Below, piece by piece: positions 43,364 to 52,867 of a DNA stretch of 64,000 bases; the first letter of the stretch is position 1, and each line of letters opens with the position of its first letter. Made by a program: the position numbers and the translations under genes. Under the pieces are notes generated by a model. That model was not told the DNA's origin. It searched no databases and saw only the letters and a list, made by a program, of their open reading frames with translations. The DNA is from Candidatus Microbacterium colombiense (GTDB lineage Bacteria; Actinomycetota; Actinomycetes; Actinomycetales; Microbacteriaceae). The DNA is taken from positions 2,170,001-2,234,000 of the forward strand of contig CP119308.1 of NCBI GenBank assembly GCA_029203165.1, in the 5' to 3' direction.

Positions 43364-46300
43364 ACCGCCGCCTGTCGATCGAGGGCGTACTCCTGCAGGC
43401 TCTTGACGCTGAAGCCCTCATGAGCCGCATCCATACCGCTGACGGCCGCACCGAGCACCGCCATCGTGGTGAAGAGAGCCTTGTCGGCGGCGACGGCAGC
43501 GGCACGGATCTCGTACCCGTCGGCACGCGCCGATCCGCCGGAGGGGGTGTTCACGACGATGTCGATCGAGCCGTCGTTGATGAGGTCGACGACGTTCTGC
43601 GCGCCACTCTCCTGGGTCTCGCTGTACTTGTCCACGACGGTCACGGCGATGCCGTTGCGCGAGAGGATCTCGGCGGTGCCCTCGGTCGCGACGATCGTGA
43701 AGCCGAGCTGCTGCAGCCGGTGCGCAGGCAGGATCACCGCACGCTTGTCGGAGTCGGCGACCGAGATGAACACGGTGCCCGACGTCGGCATGCCGCCGTA
43801 GGCCGCCGCCTGGCTCTTCGCGAACGCGGTCGGGAAGTCCTTGTCGATGCCCATGACCTCACCGGTCGAGCGCATCTCCGGTCCGAGCACGGAGTCGACG
43901 ATCTTGCCGTCCTTGGTGCGGAACCGCTTGAACGGCAGCACGGCTTCCTTCACCGCGACCGGGGAGCCCAGGGGCACGCGCGATCCGTCGTTCTCGGGCA
44001 GCAGACCCTCGGCCTTCAGCTCGGCGACCGTGGAACCCGTCATGATGCGGCTCGCGGCCTTCGCCAGGGGGATCCCCAGCGCCTTCGACACGAACGGCAC
44101 CGTGCGGCTTGCGCGCGGGTTGGCCTCGATCACATAGAGCACACCGGCACTGATCGCGAACTGCACGTTCAGCAGTCCGCGCACGCCCACACCCTCGGCG
44201 ATGGCCAGGGTCGCGACGCGCACGCGGTCGATGTCGGAACGGCCCAACGAGATCGGGGGCAGCGTGCAGCTGGAGTCTCCGGAGTGGATACCGGCCTCCT
44301 CCAGGTGCTCCATGACGCCGCCGATGTAGAGGTCGGTGCCGTCGTAGAGCGCGTCGACGTCGAGCTCGATCGCGTCGTCCAGGAACCGGTCGACCAGCAG
44401 CGGCTTGCCCGGCTCGATGATGACTTCTCCGGCCGTGCGCACGAAGTAGTCGCGCAGGCTGGGCGAGTCGTAGACGATCTCCATGCCGCGTCCGCCGAGC
44501 ACGAAGCTCGGACGCACGAGCACCGGGTAGCCGATGTCCTCGGCGATGGCGACGGCGCCGTCCACATCGATGGCCGTGCCGTGGCGCGGCGCCACGAGAC
44601 CGGCGGCGTCGAGGATGCCGCTGAACAGCTCGCGCTCCTCGGCGAGGTCGATCGCCTCGGGGCTGGTGCCCAGCACCGTGTAACCGGCATCCTGGATGCC
44701 CTTGGCGAGTCCGAGAGGCGTCTGCCCGCCGAGTTGGCACACGACACCGAGGATGGTGCCGCTGGCCGCCTCTGCGTCGAGCACCTCGAGGACGTCTTCG
44801 AGCGTGAGCGGCTCGAAGTAGAGCCGGTCGGAGGTGTCGTAGTCGGTGGAGACCGTCTCGGGGTTGCAGTTGACCATGATGGTCTCGTAACCCGCATCCG
44901 ACAGCGCGAACGACGCATGCACGCAGGAGTAGTCGAACTCGACGCCCTGACCGATGCGGTTCGGGCCCGAGCCGATGATGACGACCTTCGTACGCTCGGA
45001 CGGCGTGACCTCGGTCTCGAAGTCGTAGCTCGAGTAGTGGTACGGCGTGAGGGCGGGGAACTCGCCGGCGCAGGTGTCGACCGTCTTGTACACCGGGCGG
45101 ATGCCCAGGCCGCGACGGATGCCGCGCACCTCGGTCTCGCTGATGCCCCGGAGCTCGGCGAGCTGCGCGTCGGAGAAGCCGTGCTCCTTCGCGTGGCGGA
45201 GCGTCGCCGCGTCGAGCTCGGACGCGGTGCGCACGATCTCGGCGACCTCGTTGATCAGCACGATCTGGTCGATGAACCACGGGTCGATCGCCGTGGCGTC
45301 GAAGGCCTGCTCGACCGTCGCACCCTTACGCAACGCCTGCTGCAGCGTGACGATGCGTCCGTCGGTCGGGGTCTGGGAGATCTCGAGCAGCTCTTCGAGA
45401 GAGCGTTCCTCGGTACCCCAGTGGAAGCTGGAGCCGCGCTTCTCGAGCGAGCGCAGCGCCTTCTGCAGTGCCGTGGCGTAGTTGCGGCCGATCGCCATCG
45501 CTTCACCGACCGACTTCATGGTGGTCGTGAGCGTCGCGTCGGCCGCCGGGAACTTCTCGAACGCGAACCGCGGCACCTTCACCACGACGTAGTCGAGCGT
45601 GGGCTCGAAGCTCGCGGGGGTCACGCCCGTGATGTCGTTGGGGATCTCGTCGAGACGGTAGCCGAGGGCGAGCTTGGCCGCGAGCTTCGCGATCGGGAAG
45701 CCGGTGGCCTTCGAGGCGAGAGCGCTCGACCGCGACACACGCGGGTTCATCTCGATCACGATGATGCGACCGTTCGACGGGTCGACCGCGAACTGGATGT
45801 TGCAGCCGCCGGTGTCCACACCGACGGCGCGGATGATGTCGATGCCGATGTCGCGCATCTTCTGGTATTCGCGGTCGGTGAGCGTCAGCGCGGGTGCGAC
45901 GGTGATCGAGTCCCCCGTGTGCACACCGACCGGGTCGACGTTCTCGATCGAGCACACGACGACCGTGTTGTCGGAGGTGTCGCGCATGAGCTCGAGTTCG
46001 TACTCCTTCCATCCGAGGATGGACTCCTCGAGGAGCACCTCGTTGGTCGGAGAGTCGTGCAGACCGGCGCCGGCGATGCGGCGCAGGTCCGCCTCGTCGT
46101 AGGCGAAGCCCGAACCCAGGCCGCCCATCGTGAAGCTGGGGCGCACGACCAGCGGGTAGCCGAGCTCACCTGCGGCAGCGAGCACCTCGTCCATCGTGTG
46201 CGCGATGCGCGAGTCGGCGACATCCGCACCGGCGTCGAGCACGAGCTGCTTGAAGATCTGACGATCCTCACCCTTGTTGATCGCCTCGAAGCTCGCGCCG

Positions 46301-46647
46301 ATCAACTCGACGTCGTACTTCTCGAGGATCCCGTGGTTGTGCAGATCGATCGCGGCGTTCAGGGCGGTCTGACCGCCGAGCGTCGGGAGGATCGCGTCGG
46401 GGCGCTCCTTCGCGATGATCGTCTCGATGACCTGCCAGGTGATCGGCTCGACGTAGGTCGCATCGGCGAAGTCGGGGTCGGTCATGATCGTGGCCGGGTT
46501 GGAGTTGACCAGGATCACGCGCACGCCCTCCTCCCGGAGGACGCGGCACGCCTGGGTGCCGGAGTAGTCGAACTCGCAGGCCTGGCCGATCACGATCGGG
46601 CCGGAGCCGATGACGAGGACGGAGCGGATGTCGTCACGCTTTGGCAT
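43360..46647 (-). CDS. carB: Carbamoyl-phosphate synthase large subunit
   Basis: Makes carbamoyl phosphate from bicarbonate, ATP and ammonia supplied by CarA, for both UMP and arginine synthesis. The 1095-aa protein has two ATP-grasp halves; the first shows VLVIGSGPIVIGQACEFDYSG in parts, VRPSFTMGGLGSG and EMNPRVSRSSALASKATG in parts, and the second shows IGSGPNRIGQG, VRPSFVLGGRGMEIV and EANPRASRTVPF. The C-terminal MGS-like allosteric domain (about 945-1095) contains VFISVADSDKR and NTPSGG. The start overlaps the carA stop by one base (TAATG). Confidence 0.98.
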   Translation of the reverse strand: MPKRDDIRSVLVIGSGPIVIGQACEFDYSGTQACRVLREEGVRVILVNSNPATIMTDPDFADATYVEPITWQVIETIIAKERPDAILPTLGGQTALNAAIDLHNHGILEKYDVELIGASFEAINKGEDRQIFKQLVLDAGADVADSRIAHTMDEVLAAAGELGYPLVVRPSFTMGGLGSGFAYDEADLRRIAGAGLHDSPTNEVLLEESILGWKEYELELMRDTSDNTVVVCSIENVDPVGVHTGDSITVAPALTLTDREYQKMRDIGIDIIRAVGVDTGGCNIQFAVDPSNGRIIVIEMNPRVSRSSALASKATGFPIAKLAAKLALGYRLDEIPNDITGVTPASFEPTLDYVVVKVPRFAFEKFPAADATLTTTMKSVGEAMAIGRNYATALQKALRSLEKRGSSFHWGTEERSLEELLEISQTPTDGRIVTLQQALRKGATVEQAFDATAIDPWFIDQIVLINEVAEIVRTASELDAATLRHAKEHGFSDAQLAELRGISETEVRGIRRGLGIRPVYKTVDTCAGEFPALTPYHYSSYDFETEVTPSERTKVVIIGSGPNRIGQGVEFDYSCVHASFALSDAGYETIMVNCNPETVSTDYDTSDRLYFEPLTLEDVLEVLDAEAASGTILGVVCQLGGQTPLGLAKGIQDAGYTVLGTSPEAIDLAEERELFSGILDAAGLVAPRHGTAIDVDGAVAIAEDIGYPVLVRPSFVLGGRGMEIVYDSPSLRDYFVRTAGEVIIEPGKPLLVDRFLDDAIELDVDALYDGTDLYIGGVMEHLEEAGIHSGDSSCTLPPISLGRSDIDRVRVATLAIAEGVGVRGLLNVQFAISAGVLYVIEANPRASRTVPFVSKALGIPLAKAASRIMTGSTVAELKAEGLLPENDGSRVPLGSPVAVKEAVLPFKRFRTKDGKIVDSVLGPEMRSTGEVMGIDKDFPTAFAKSQAAAYGGMPTSGTVFISVADSDKRAVILPAHRLQQLGFTIVATEGTAEILSRNGIAVTVVDKYSETQESGAQNVVDLINDGSIDIVVNTPSGGSARADGYEIRAAAVAADKALFTTMAVLGAAVSGMDAAHEGFSVKSLQEYALDRQAAV

Positions 46648-47792
46648 TACTTGGCGTCCTTCTGAGTGGCGATGACCAGGTCGCGGAACCGGTCGAAGAG
46701 GTAGTTGGCGTCGTGCGGGCCGGCGGCGGCCTCCGGGTGGTACTGGACCGAGAATGCAGGGATGTCGAGCGCGCGCAGGCCCTCGACCACGTTGTCGTTC
46801 AAGCCGACGTGGCTGACCTCGACCTTCCCATAGCCGTTCGGACTGTCGAACGCTCCGTCGAGGGGCGCATCGACCGCGAAGCCGTGGTTGTGCGCCGTGA
46901 TCTCCACGCGACCCGTGGTCTTGTCCAGCACCGGCTGGTTGATGCCGCGGTGGCCGAACGGCAGCTTGTAGGTGCCCAGGCCGAGCGCGCGGCCGAGCAG
47001 CTGGTTGCCGAAGCAGATGCCGAAGAACGGCAGACCGTCGTCGAGCACGGCGCGCAGCAGCTCGACGTGACCGTCGGATGCCGCGGGGTCCCCGGGGCCG
47101 TTGGAGTAGAACACCGCGACCGGGTCGATGGAGCGGATCTCGTCGATGGTGACGTTCTGCGGCAGCACGTGCACGTCGAACCCGCGCGCAGCGAGGTTGT
47201 CGATCGTGGCCTGCTTCACCCCGAGGTCGAGCACGGCGAGGTTGCCGACGCGCTCGCCGATGGCGGTCGTGATGGTGGCGACGTCGACCGACACCTCGGC
47301 GGACAGGTTCAGACCCGCCATGTGCGGAGCCTCACGGACGATGCGCACCTGCTCGTCGGCGTCGATCGCCGCGTCGGCACCCGAGAAGATCCCCCCGCGC
47401 ATCGAACCGGCCGAGCGGATGTGGCGCGTGATGGAGCGGGTGTCGATCCCACTGATGCCGACGATGCCGTCGTTCACGAGCACCTCGTCGAGTGAGGCCT
47501 CGGCGCGCCAGTTGGACACGACGCGCGAGGGGTCGCGCACGATGTAACCGGCCACCCAGATGCGGCGCGACTCGGCGTCCTCGGCATTCATCCCGGTGTT
47601 GCCGATGTGCGGCGCGGTCTGCAGCACGATCTGACCGGCGTAGGAGGGGTCGGTGATCGTCTCCTGATATCCGGACATTCCGGTGGCGAAGACGACCTCG
47701 CCCAGGGTGCGGCCCAGCGCGCCGTAGGCACGGCCGGTGTGGCGGGTGCCGTCCTCGAGGACGAGCACGGCGGGTTCGGGAAGAGCGGTCAT
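46647..47792 (-). CDS. carA: Carbamoyl-phosphate synthase small subunit
   Basis: The glutamine amidotransferase subunit that releases ammonia for CarB. The 381-aa protein has the CarA N-terminal domain (VLEDGTRHTGRAYGA, VFATGMSGYQETITDPSYAGQ in parts) and a class I glutaminase with nucleophile C260 in GICFGNQLLG and the H352/E354 pair in QYHPEAAAGPHD. The nucleophile elbow reads CFGN where CLGH is common, an accepted variant. It overlaps the membrane protein gene by four bases upstream and carB by one base downstream. Confidence 0.97.
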   Translation of the reverse strand: MTALPEPAVLVLEDGTRHTGRAYGALGRTLGEVVFATGMSGYQETITDPSYAGQIVLQTAPHIGNTGMNAEDAESRRIWVAGYIVRDPSRVVSNWRAEASLDEVLVNDGIVGISGIDTRSITRHIRSAGSMRGGIFSGADAAIDADEQVRIVREAPHMAGLNLSAEVSVDVATITTAIGERVGNLAVLDLGVKQATIDNLAARGFDVHVLPQNVTIDEIRSIDPVAVFYSNGPGDPAASDGHVELLRAVLDDGLPFFGICFGNQLLGRALGLGTYKLPFGHRGINQPVLDKTTGRVEITAHNHGFAVDAPLDGAFDSPNGYGKVEVSHVGLNDNVVEGLRALDIPAFSVQYHPEAAAGPHDANYLFDRFRDLVIATQKDAK

Positions 47793-48301
47793 CGTGTGGC
47801 TCCTGTGTCGGGGGCGGCGGGGACGAGCCGCTGCAGTTCAGAGATGAGGGAATGGGGATCGCCGGTGGCGAGGCGCAGGTACGAATCGACGACCGTCGTG
47901 TCGTCGGCGTTCCAGGCGATGCGGATGAGGCCTCCGGGTTCGACCACCCGGTCGATCGTGACGGTGGCGCGGTCCACGGCCACGATCCGCGACGAGGCGA
48001 GGAACACCGTGGGCGCTCCGTCGAGGCAGAGCGCCACCCCGCGGTCGGTCACGGCGAGCTCTCCGCGGGCGCGGTACTCGAGCGGCGACACCGTCACGCG
48101 CTCGAGCGGCTGGTCGTGGCGGGTGGTGGAGACGTAGAGCACCTCGTCGCGACGGGCGACCTCTGCATGCTCCGGTACGCCGAGAGGCGCCGAGAGACCG
48201 GAGTCGCGTCGGAGTCGTCGTCGCCAGGCGAGGAACATCGTCAGCAGGACGAGGAGGGCGACCACGATCGTGATGGCGATCGCGAGGTCCCTGGTGCTCA
48301 T
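47789..48301 (-). CDS. Membrane-anchored protein of the pyr operon (PH-like)
   Basis: A 170-aa protein with one N-terminal membrane segment (DLAIAITIVVALLVLLTMFLAW) followed by a basic stretch and a soluble domain rich in beta strands (EVLYVSTTRHDQPLERVTV, GELAVTDRGVALCLDG, VDRATVTIDR). It sits between pyrC and carA, overlapping both by four bases, the same position as M. tuberculosis Rv1382, also a membrane protein of unknown role. The constant place in the operon suggests a function tied to pyrimidine synthesis or to anchoring the complex; this is inference. The start at 48301 is set by the ATGA overlap and the membrane segment. Confidence 0.82.
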   Translation of the reverse strand: MSTRDLAIAITIVVALLVLLTMFLAWRRRLRRDSGLSAPLGVPEHAEVARRDEVLYVSTTRHDQPLERVTVSPLEYRARGELAVTDRGVALCLDGAPTVFLASSRIVAVDRATVTIDRVVEPGGLIRIAWNADDTTVVDSYLRLATGDPHSLISELQRLVPAAPDTGATR

Positions 48302-49602
48302 GCGTTCAGCTCCTCGACCAGTGCGCCGCCGTCGACCGTGAGCGTTCCGTTGTGCACGGTGAACTCGACCCGGCCGGGAAGGGCCCGCCCGAGATACGGC
48401 GAGTTCACGCTGCGACCGTGCAGATCCGCCTCGGTGAAGACTCCGTCGACGGAAGCGTCGTAGAGCGTGATCTGCGCCGGCTGACCGACAGCGAGCGGGG
48501 TTCCGTGTCCTGCGAGCTGTCCGATGCGCGCCGGAGCAGCGCTCATGACCCGGGCGACGTCCTCCCACCCGATCAGGCCGGTCTGCACCATCGACTGGTG
48601 CACGACCCGCAGGGCGCTCTCGAGTCCGACCATCCCGTTCGCGGCAGCCTGCCACTCGCAGGCCTTGTTCTCACTCGGGTGCGGCGCGTGATCCGTGGCG
48701 ACGATGTCGATCGTGCCGTCGGCCAGGCCTTCGCGCACGGCCAGCACATCCTCCTCGCGGCGCAGCGGCGGGTTCACCTTGAAGCGCGCGTCGTAGCCGC
48801 GCACGAGCTCGTCGGTCAGAAGCAGGTGATGCGGGGTGACCTCGGCGGTGACCGCGATCCCGCGCTTCTTCGCCCACCGGATGATGTCGACCGAACCCGC
48901 CGTCGACAGGTGGCACACGTGCAGGCGGGATCCGACGTGCTCGGCGAGCAGCACGTCGCGCGCGATGATCGACTCCTCGGCGACGGCCGGCCAGCCGGTG
49001 AGGCCGAGCTCGGCCGAGACGCGTCCCTCGTTCATCTGTGCGCCCTCGGTGAGCCGAGGATCCTGCGCGTGCTGCGCGATCACTCCCCCGAACGACTTCA
49101 CGTACTCGAGCGCGCGGCGCATGATCAGGGGGTCGAAGACGCAGAAGCCGTCGTCACTGAACACGCGGACCTTCGCGCGTGAGGTGGCCATCGCGCCGAG
49201 CTCAGCGAGTCGCTCGCCCTTCTGCCCGACGGTGACGGCACCGATCGGCTGCACGGTCGCGTATCCCGCGGCCTCGCCGAGGGCGAGCTCCTGCTCGACC
49301 ACTCCGGCGGTGTCGGCCACCGGGGAGGTGTTGGGCATGGCGAACACCGCGGTGAACCCGCCGGCGGCCGCAGCCCGTGTCCCGGTGAGGATCGTCTCAG
49401 AGGCCTCATATCCCGGTTCACGCAGGTGCGTGTGCAGGTCGACGAGTCCGGGAAGAGCGACGAGGCCGTCGGCGTCGATCACCCGAGCACCGGTGCGGCT
49501 GAGGCCCGACCCGATCTCGGTGATCACACCGTCTTCCACGACGATGTCCGCACCGGTCGTACCCAGCAGCTGTGCACCGGTGATGACGAGGGTGTCGCTC
49601 AC
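48298..49602 (-). CDS. pyrC: Dihydroorotase, type I
   Basis: Cyclises carbamoyl aspartate to dihydroorotate. The 434-aa amidohydrolase has the zinc-binding GLVDLHTHLREPGYEASETI in parts (H-x-H), HAQDPRL, HVCHLSTAGS and the catalytic Asp in IVATDHAPHPSENK. The C-terminal SVNSPYLGRALPGRV is also typical of class I enzymes. It overlaps pyrB by four bases upstream and the membrane protein gene by four bases downstream. The frame is complete. Confidence 0.97.
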   Translation of the reverse strand: MSDTLVITGAQLLGTTGADIVVEDGVITEIGSGLSRTGARVIDADGLVALPGLVDLHTHLREPGYEASETILTGTRAAAAGGFTAVFAMPNTSPVADTAGVVEQELALGEAAGYATVQPIGAVTVGQKGERLAELGAMATSRAKVRVFSDDGFCVFDPLIMRRALEYVKSFGGVIAQHAQDPRLTEGAQMNEGRVSAELGLTGWPAVAEESIIARDVLLAEHVGSRLHVCHLSTAGSVDIIRWAKKRGIAVTAEVTPHHLLLTDELVRGYDARFKVNPPLRREEDVLAVREGLADGTIDIVATDHAPHPSENKACEWQAAANGMVGLESALRVVHQSMVQTGLIGWEDVARVMSAAPARIGQLAGHGTPLAVGQPAQITLYDASVDGVFTEADLHGRSVNSPYLGRALPGRVEFTVHNGTLTVDGGALVEELNA

Positions 49603-50564
49603 AGGTTCCCCCCTCGTTCGTCGTCTCGTTCGCCTGCCAGAAGCAGGTACAGCACCGCCATCCGCACGGAGACCCCGTTCGCGACCTGTTCCAGCACCGT
49701 CGAGCGGGCGGAATCGGCTGCTGCGGAGGAGATCTCCAGCCCGCGGTTCATCGGCCCGGGGTGCATCACAATGCTACCGTCCGGCAGACCCGCCACTCGC
49801 AGTGCGTCGAGACCCCACCGTCGGGAATACTCCCGCTCAGTCGGGAAATACGCATCGCCCATGCGCTCCAGCTGGATGCGGAGCATCATGACGGCGTCGG
49901 GACCGTCCGCGAGGGCCACGTCGAGGTCGTAGACCACGCGTACCGGCCAGAGCGAGACGTTCTGCGGGACCAGCGTCGGCGGTGCGACCAGGGTGACATC
50001 GGCGCCCAGCGTGGTCAGCAGCCAGACGTTGGAGCGCGCGACCCGGGAGTGGAGCACATCGCCGACGATCACCGCGCGGAGTCCGGTGAGATCGCGGCCT
50101 CGGCTGTCGGCGCCGTAGCGGCGTTTGCGGATCGTGAAGGCGTCGAGCAGTGCCTGGGTGGGGTGTTCGTGCGTGCCGTCTCCTGCGTTCACGACGCCGG
50201 CGGAGATCCATCCGCTCGTGGCCAACGTCTGCGGGGCGCCGGACCCGGGGTGGCGCACGACGACGGCATCCGCTCCGATGGCCTCGAGCGTCTGCGCGGT
50301 GTCCTTCAGGCTCTCGCCCTTCGAGACGCTCGAGCCCTTCGCTGCGAAGTTGATCACATCGGCGGAGAGGCGCTTGGCCGCGGCCTCGAAGGAGATGCGC
50401 GTACGGGTGGAGTCCTCGAAGAAGAGGTTCACGACCGTCTTGCCGCGCAGGGTCGGAAGCTTCTTGACCTCGCGGGACTGCGTGTCGGCCATGTCCTCGG
50501 CGACATCGAGGATGCGCAGAGCGGTGGCCCGGTCGAGCGTGCGGGTGTCGAGGAGGTGTCTCAT
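49599..50564 (-). CDS. pyrB: Aspartate carbamoyltransferase catalytic subunit
   Basis: Joins carbamoyl phosphate and aspartate, the first committed step of UMP synthesis. The 321-aa protein has the carbamoyl-phosphate loop FFEDSTRTRISFE, KGSSVSKGESLKDT, GDGTHEHPTQALLDA in parts, GDVLHSRVARSN and HPGPMNRG, all family signatures. No pyrI regulatory subunit is present, as in other Gram-positive bacteria. It overlaps pyrR and pyrC by four bases each. Confidence 0.97.
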   Translation of the reverse strand: MRHLLDTRTLDRATALRILDVAEDMADTQSREVKKLPTLRGKTVVNLFFEDSTRTRISFEAAAKRLSADVINFAAKGSSVSKGESLKDTAQTLEAIGADAVVVRHPGSGAPQTLATSGWISAGVVNAGDGTHEHPTQALLDAFTIRKRRYGADSRGRDLTGLRAVIVGDVLHSRVARSNVWLLTTLGADVTLVAPPTLVPQNVSLWPVRVVYDLDVALADGPDAVMMLRIQLERMGDAYFPTEREYSRRWGLDALRVAGLPDGSIVMHPGPMNRGLEISSAAADSARSTVLEQVANGVSVRMAVLYLLLAGERDDERGGNL

Positions 50565-51091
50565 TCTCCGATCGTCACCTCCTCGGCGCCGTCGTTCTCG
50601 ACGAGGCGCACGTTGACCCGCTCGGTGCGGGCGGACGGGATGTTCTTGCCGATGTAGTCGGGGCGGATCGGCAGTTCGCGGTGCCCCCGGTCGACGAGGA
50701 TCGCGAGTCGCACCGCGGCGGGGCGTCCGATCGACTGGATCGCGTCGAGAGCGGCACGGATGCTGCGTCCGGAGAACAGCACGTCGTCGACCAGGACGAC
50801 GGTCTTCCCGTCGATGCCGCCATCGGGGATCGCCGTCGGATGCGGTGACCGGGTGGGGTGCTTCGCCAGATCGTCACGGAACAGTGTGACGTCGAGGGCT
50901 CCCACGGGAACCGGATGCTGGGCGATGCCGCTGATCAAGGCGCCGAGGCGATGAGCGAGTGTGACTCCACGGGTGGGGATCCCCAGAAGGACCAGATTCT
51001 CCGCTCCCCGATTGGATTCGAGGATCTCATGTGCGATACGGGTCAATGCCCGCGAGATATCGGCTTCGTGCAGCACGGTGCGCGTGCTCAT
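50561..51091 (-). CDS. pyrR: Bifunctional pyr operon regulator / uracil phosphoribosyltransferase
   Basis: A 176-aa PyrR protein, which binds pyr mRNA in response to UMP and also makes UMP from uracil and PRPP. The PRPP loop is VVLVDDVLFSGRS near residues 97-109; RGVTLAHRL and IRPDYIGKNIP are family marks. The ATG at 51091 has AAGGGAG upstream; an in-frame ATG at 51115 adds an Arg-rich octapeptide and is rejected. It heads the pyr run. The leader between 51092 and 51164 is too short for, and does not show, the terminator/antiterminator pair of the Bacillus system. Confidence 0.95.
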   Translation of the reverse strand: MSTRTVLHEADISRALTRIAHEILESNRGAENLVLLGIPTRGVTLAHRLGALISGIAQHPVPVGALDVTLFRDDLAKHPTRSPHPTAIPDGGIDGKTVVLVDDVLFSGRSIRAALDAIQSIGRPAAVRLAILVDRGHRELPIRPDYIGKNIPSARTERVNVRLVENDGAEEVTIGE

Positions 51092-51164
51092 CCGCCGCTC
51101 CCTTCTCCGCCTCACAGGACGGTGTTAAAGGTTGCTTGTGGGTCGAGTCTATCGGAGTCCCTCG

Positions 51165-52754
51165 TCAGGAGACGCCGGCGGCGCGGACCGGACGGAGATC
51201 GTCCTGGAGGTGCTCCCGCGGAGTGGACCGGATGGGATGCCCGCTCGTCGACAGGCACCGGCCGGTCTTCAGATCCCACTTCCAGTCGTGCATGCTGCAG
51301 GTCAGCACGCCGTCCTCGTCGACCTTGCCGGTCTTGGTCAGGTCTGCGCGCAGGTGCGGGCAGCGGCGCTGGACGACCCAGTCGCCGATCTCCGCGTCCT
51401 CGTTCTGGTCGGTCTGCTCCTGGTACCAGTTCTCGACGTATTCGATCCGGTCGACTGAGAGGCACTTGAGGAAGGTCGTGAGGAACTCGTTGAACTTGCC
51501 GCTGCGGCCCACCTGGAACTGCATCGACAGGAAGATCGAGTTCGACCAGTCGATCTCGTGGTCGCGGAGGTTGGTCGAGACGAGATCCGCGGGGATCGTG
51601 TACCAGTAGATGCACTCCTCCCCCGCGTATTCGCGCACTTTGGCGCGCGGGAAGTCGACGACCATGTCGAGGTCGCCGATGCGGAACCGCACTGCGCCGC
51701 CGACGCCGAGGCGGATGGTGCGCGACTTCTTGAGCAGAGGCTCCCACCAGGCCTTGATCGCGGCGAGCATCTCGTCCGGCGGGATGATCGCGGCGCGCGA
51801 CGCCTCCTCGTCGAGGATCTCCTGCTGACGGCTGGCCCGCTGCTCCTCGAGGTAGTCCCACTTCTCATCGAAGATGTGCGCGAGCTCGGCCTCGCTGTAC
51901 AGCGTCTGTGTCGTCGTCACCGCACCGCCGTCGACCGTGACGAGTGTGCCGGGGACGAACAGGTGACCGTCGTACTGCGGCGACAGCTCGTTCATGTGCG
52001 CCAGGAACTGCTTCTGATCCGTGAAGATCGATTCGCCGTTCCTGCCGAGCCCGTTGAAGTCGAACAGGTCGTCGCGCAGGAACATGGGCGGTCCAGCCAT
52101 CGGGAAGACATGCGGGGCGTCGACCTTGTCGATGTAGTACATCGCCCGCTTGTTCTGCGCGTCGCGCTTGAGCTTCGCGAAGTTCTGCTTCGCATCCAGC
52201 GGCAGGTCGTAGACCATGGGCCACCAGATCGCCCCGGAGACCTGCGTGAAGTAGGCATCCGGCTTCCCGAAGTGGAGCAGAGAGTCGAGGTCGAGCGGAT
52301 GCGAGTCGTTCTGGTTCAGCACAGAACCGGTACCGTCGTCGACGCTGAGCGAGGAGTCGCCGATCGGGCCGTCGCTGGGCGCGCGCAGCGGCGTGATCAT
52401 GATCTTGAGCTCGCCACGCTGGATGATCTCGCCGGCGGGAGCATACGTGATGTTCTCGAATCCGAGCGCACGGATGTCGCGCTCGAGATCGTCGATCGGG
52501 TACTCGGGGAGCAACACCTCGATGCCCTTCGAGATGTAGCGCTCGAGGAGCTTCGGGTCGAAGTGATCGCGGTGCCGATGCGAGATGTAGAGGAAGTCGG
52601 CCTCGCGCCCGAAACGCTCCCACTCGAGACCGCGGTTGTCGGGGAACGGGAACCAGGATCCGAAGAAGGACGGGCCGAGCACGGGGTCGCAGATGATGTT
52701 CCCGCCGACTGTCTCGATGAACATCCCGGCGTGGCCGAGTCCCGTGATCCGCAT
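51165..52754 (-). CDS. Metallo-beta-lactamase-fold protein fused to a C-terminal Rieske [2Fe-2S] domain
   Basis: A 529-aa three-part protein. Residues 1-290 are an MBL-fold domain of the UlaG/lactamase_B_2 kind with zinc motif H59-R-H61-R-D63-H64 and the opening MRITGLGHAGMFIET. Residues about 325-445 form a separate domain (HDEIDWSN-like, GVGGAVRFRIGDLDMVVDFP) that resembles a lipid-binding SCP2 fold, an uncertain guess. Residues about 455-510 are a Rieske domain with C465-P-H467 and C486-S-M-H489. CMP-sialic acid hydroxylase (CMAH) has the same two parts in the opposite order. The ATG at 52754 follows AGGAGG by 6 bases; a longer start adds ten unlike residues. The reaction is unknown, perhaps a hydroxylation. 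It is a single gene between pyrR and the SNF2 helicase; a candidate -10 TAGAAT lies at 52820-52815. Confidence 0.87.
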   Translation of the reverse strand: MRITGLGHAGMFIETVGGNIICDPVLGPSFFGSWFPFPDNRGLEWERFGREADFLYISHRHRDHFDPKLLERYISKGIEVLLPEYPIDDLERDIRALGFENITYAPAGEIIQRGELKIMITPLRAPSDGPIGDSSLSVDDGTGSVLNQNDSHPLDLDSLLHFGKPDAYFTQVSGAIWWPMVYDLPLDAKQNFAKLKRDAQNKRAMYYIDKVDAPHVFPMAGPPMFLRDDLFDFNGLGRNGESIFTDQKQFLAHMNELSPQYDGHLFVPGTLVTVDGGAVTTTQTLYSEAELAHIFDEKWDYLEEQRASRQQEILDEEASRAAIIPPDEMLAAIKAWWEPLLKKSRTIRLGVGGAVRFRIGDLDMVVDFPRAKVREYAGEECIYWYTIPADLVSTNLRDHEIDWSNSIFLSMQFQVGRSGKFNEFLTTFLKCLSVDRIEYVENWYQEQTDQNEDAEIGDWVVQRRCPHLRADLTKTGKVDEDGVLTCSMHDWKWDLKTGRCLSTSGHPIRSTPREHLQDDLRPVRAAGVS

Positions 52755-52867
52755 TGCGCTCCTCCTGTGCATCCCGCAGCACACCCGTTCGGATGCCGCG
52801 TGTGGACGCGCTCGATTCTACCTTCGGCTCCCTGGACGCCCGGTCTGACGGGCCGTGAGAAAGACGG

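Noticed and set aside
43420..46665. A very long open frame (over 1000 codons) on the plus strand opposite carB
   Set aside because: High-GC codon bias opens the antisense frame; the protein is low-complexity (Arg/Asp/Val/Gly-rich) with no domain, and carB on the other strand is certain.
51092..51164. Bacillus-type PyrR attenuator in the pyrR leader
   Set aside because: The leader is short and I see neither the anti-antiterminator consensus nor a terminator hairpin.
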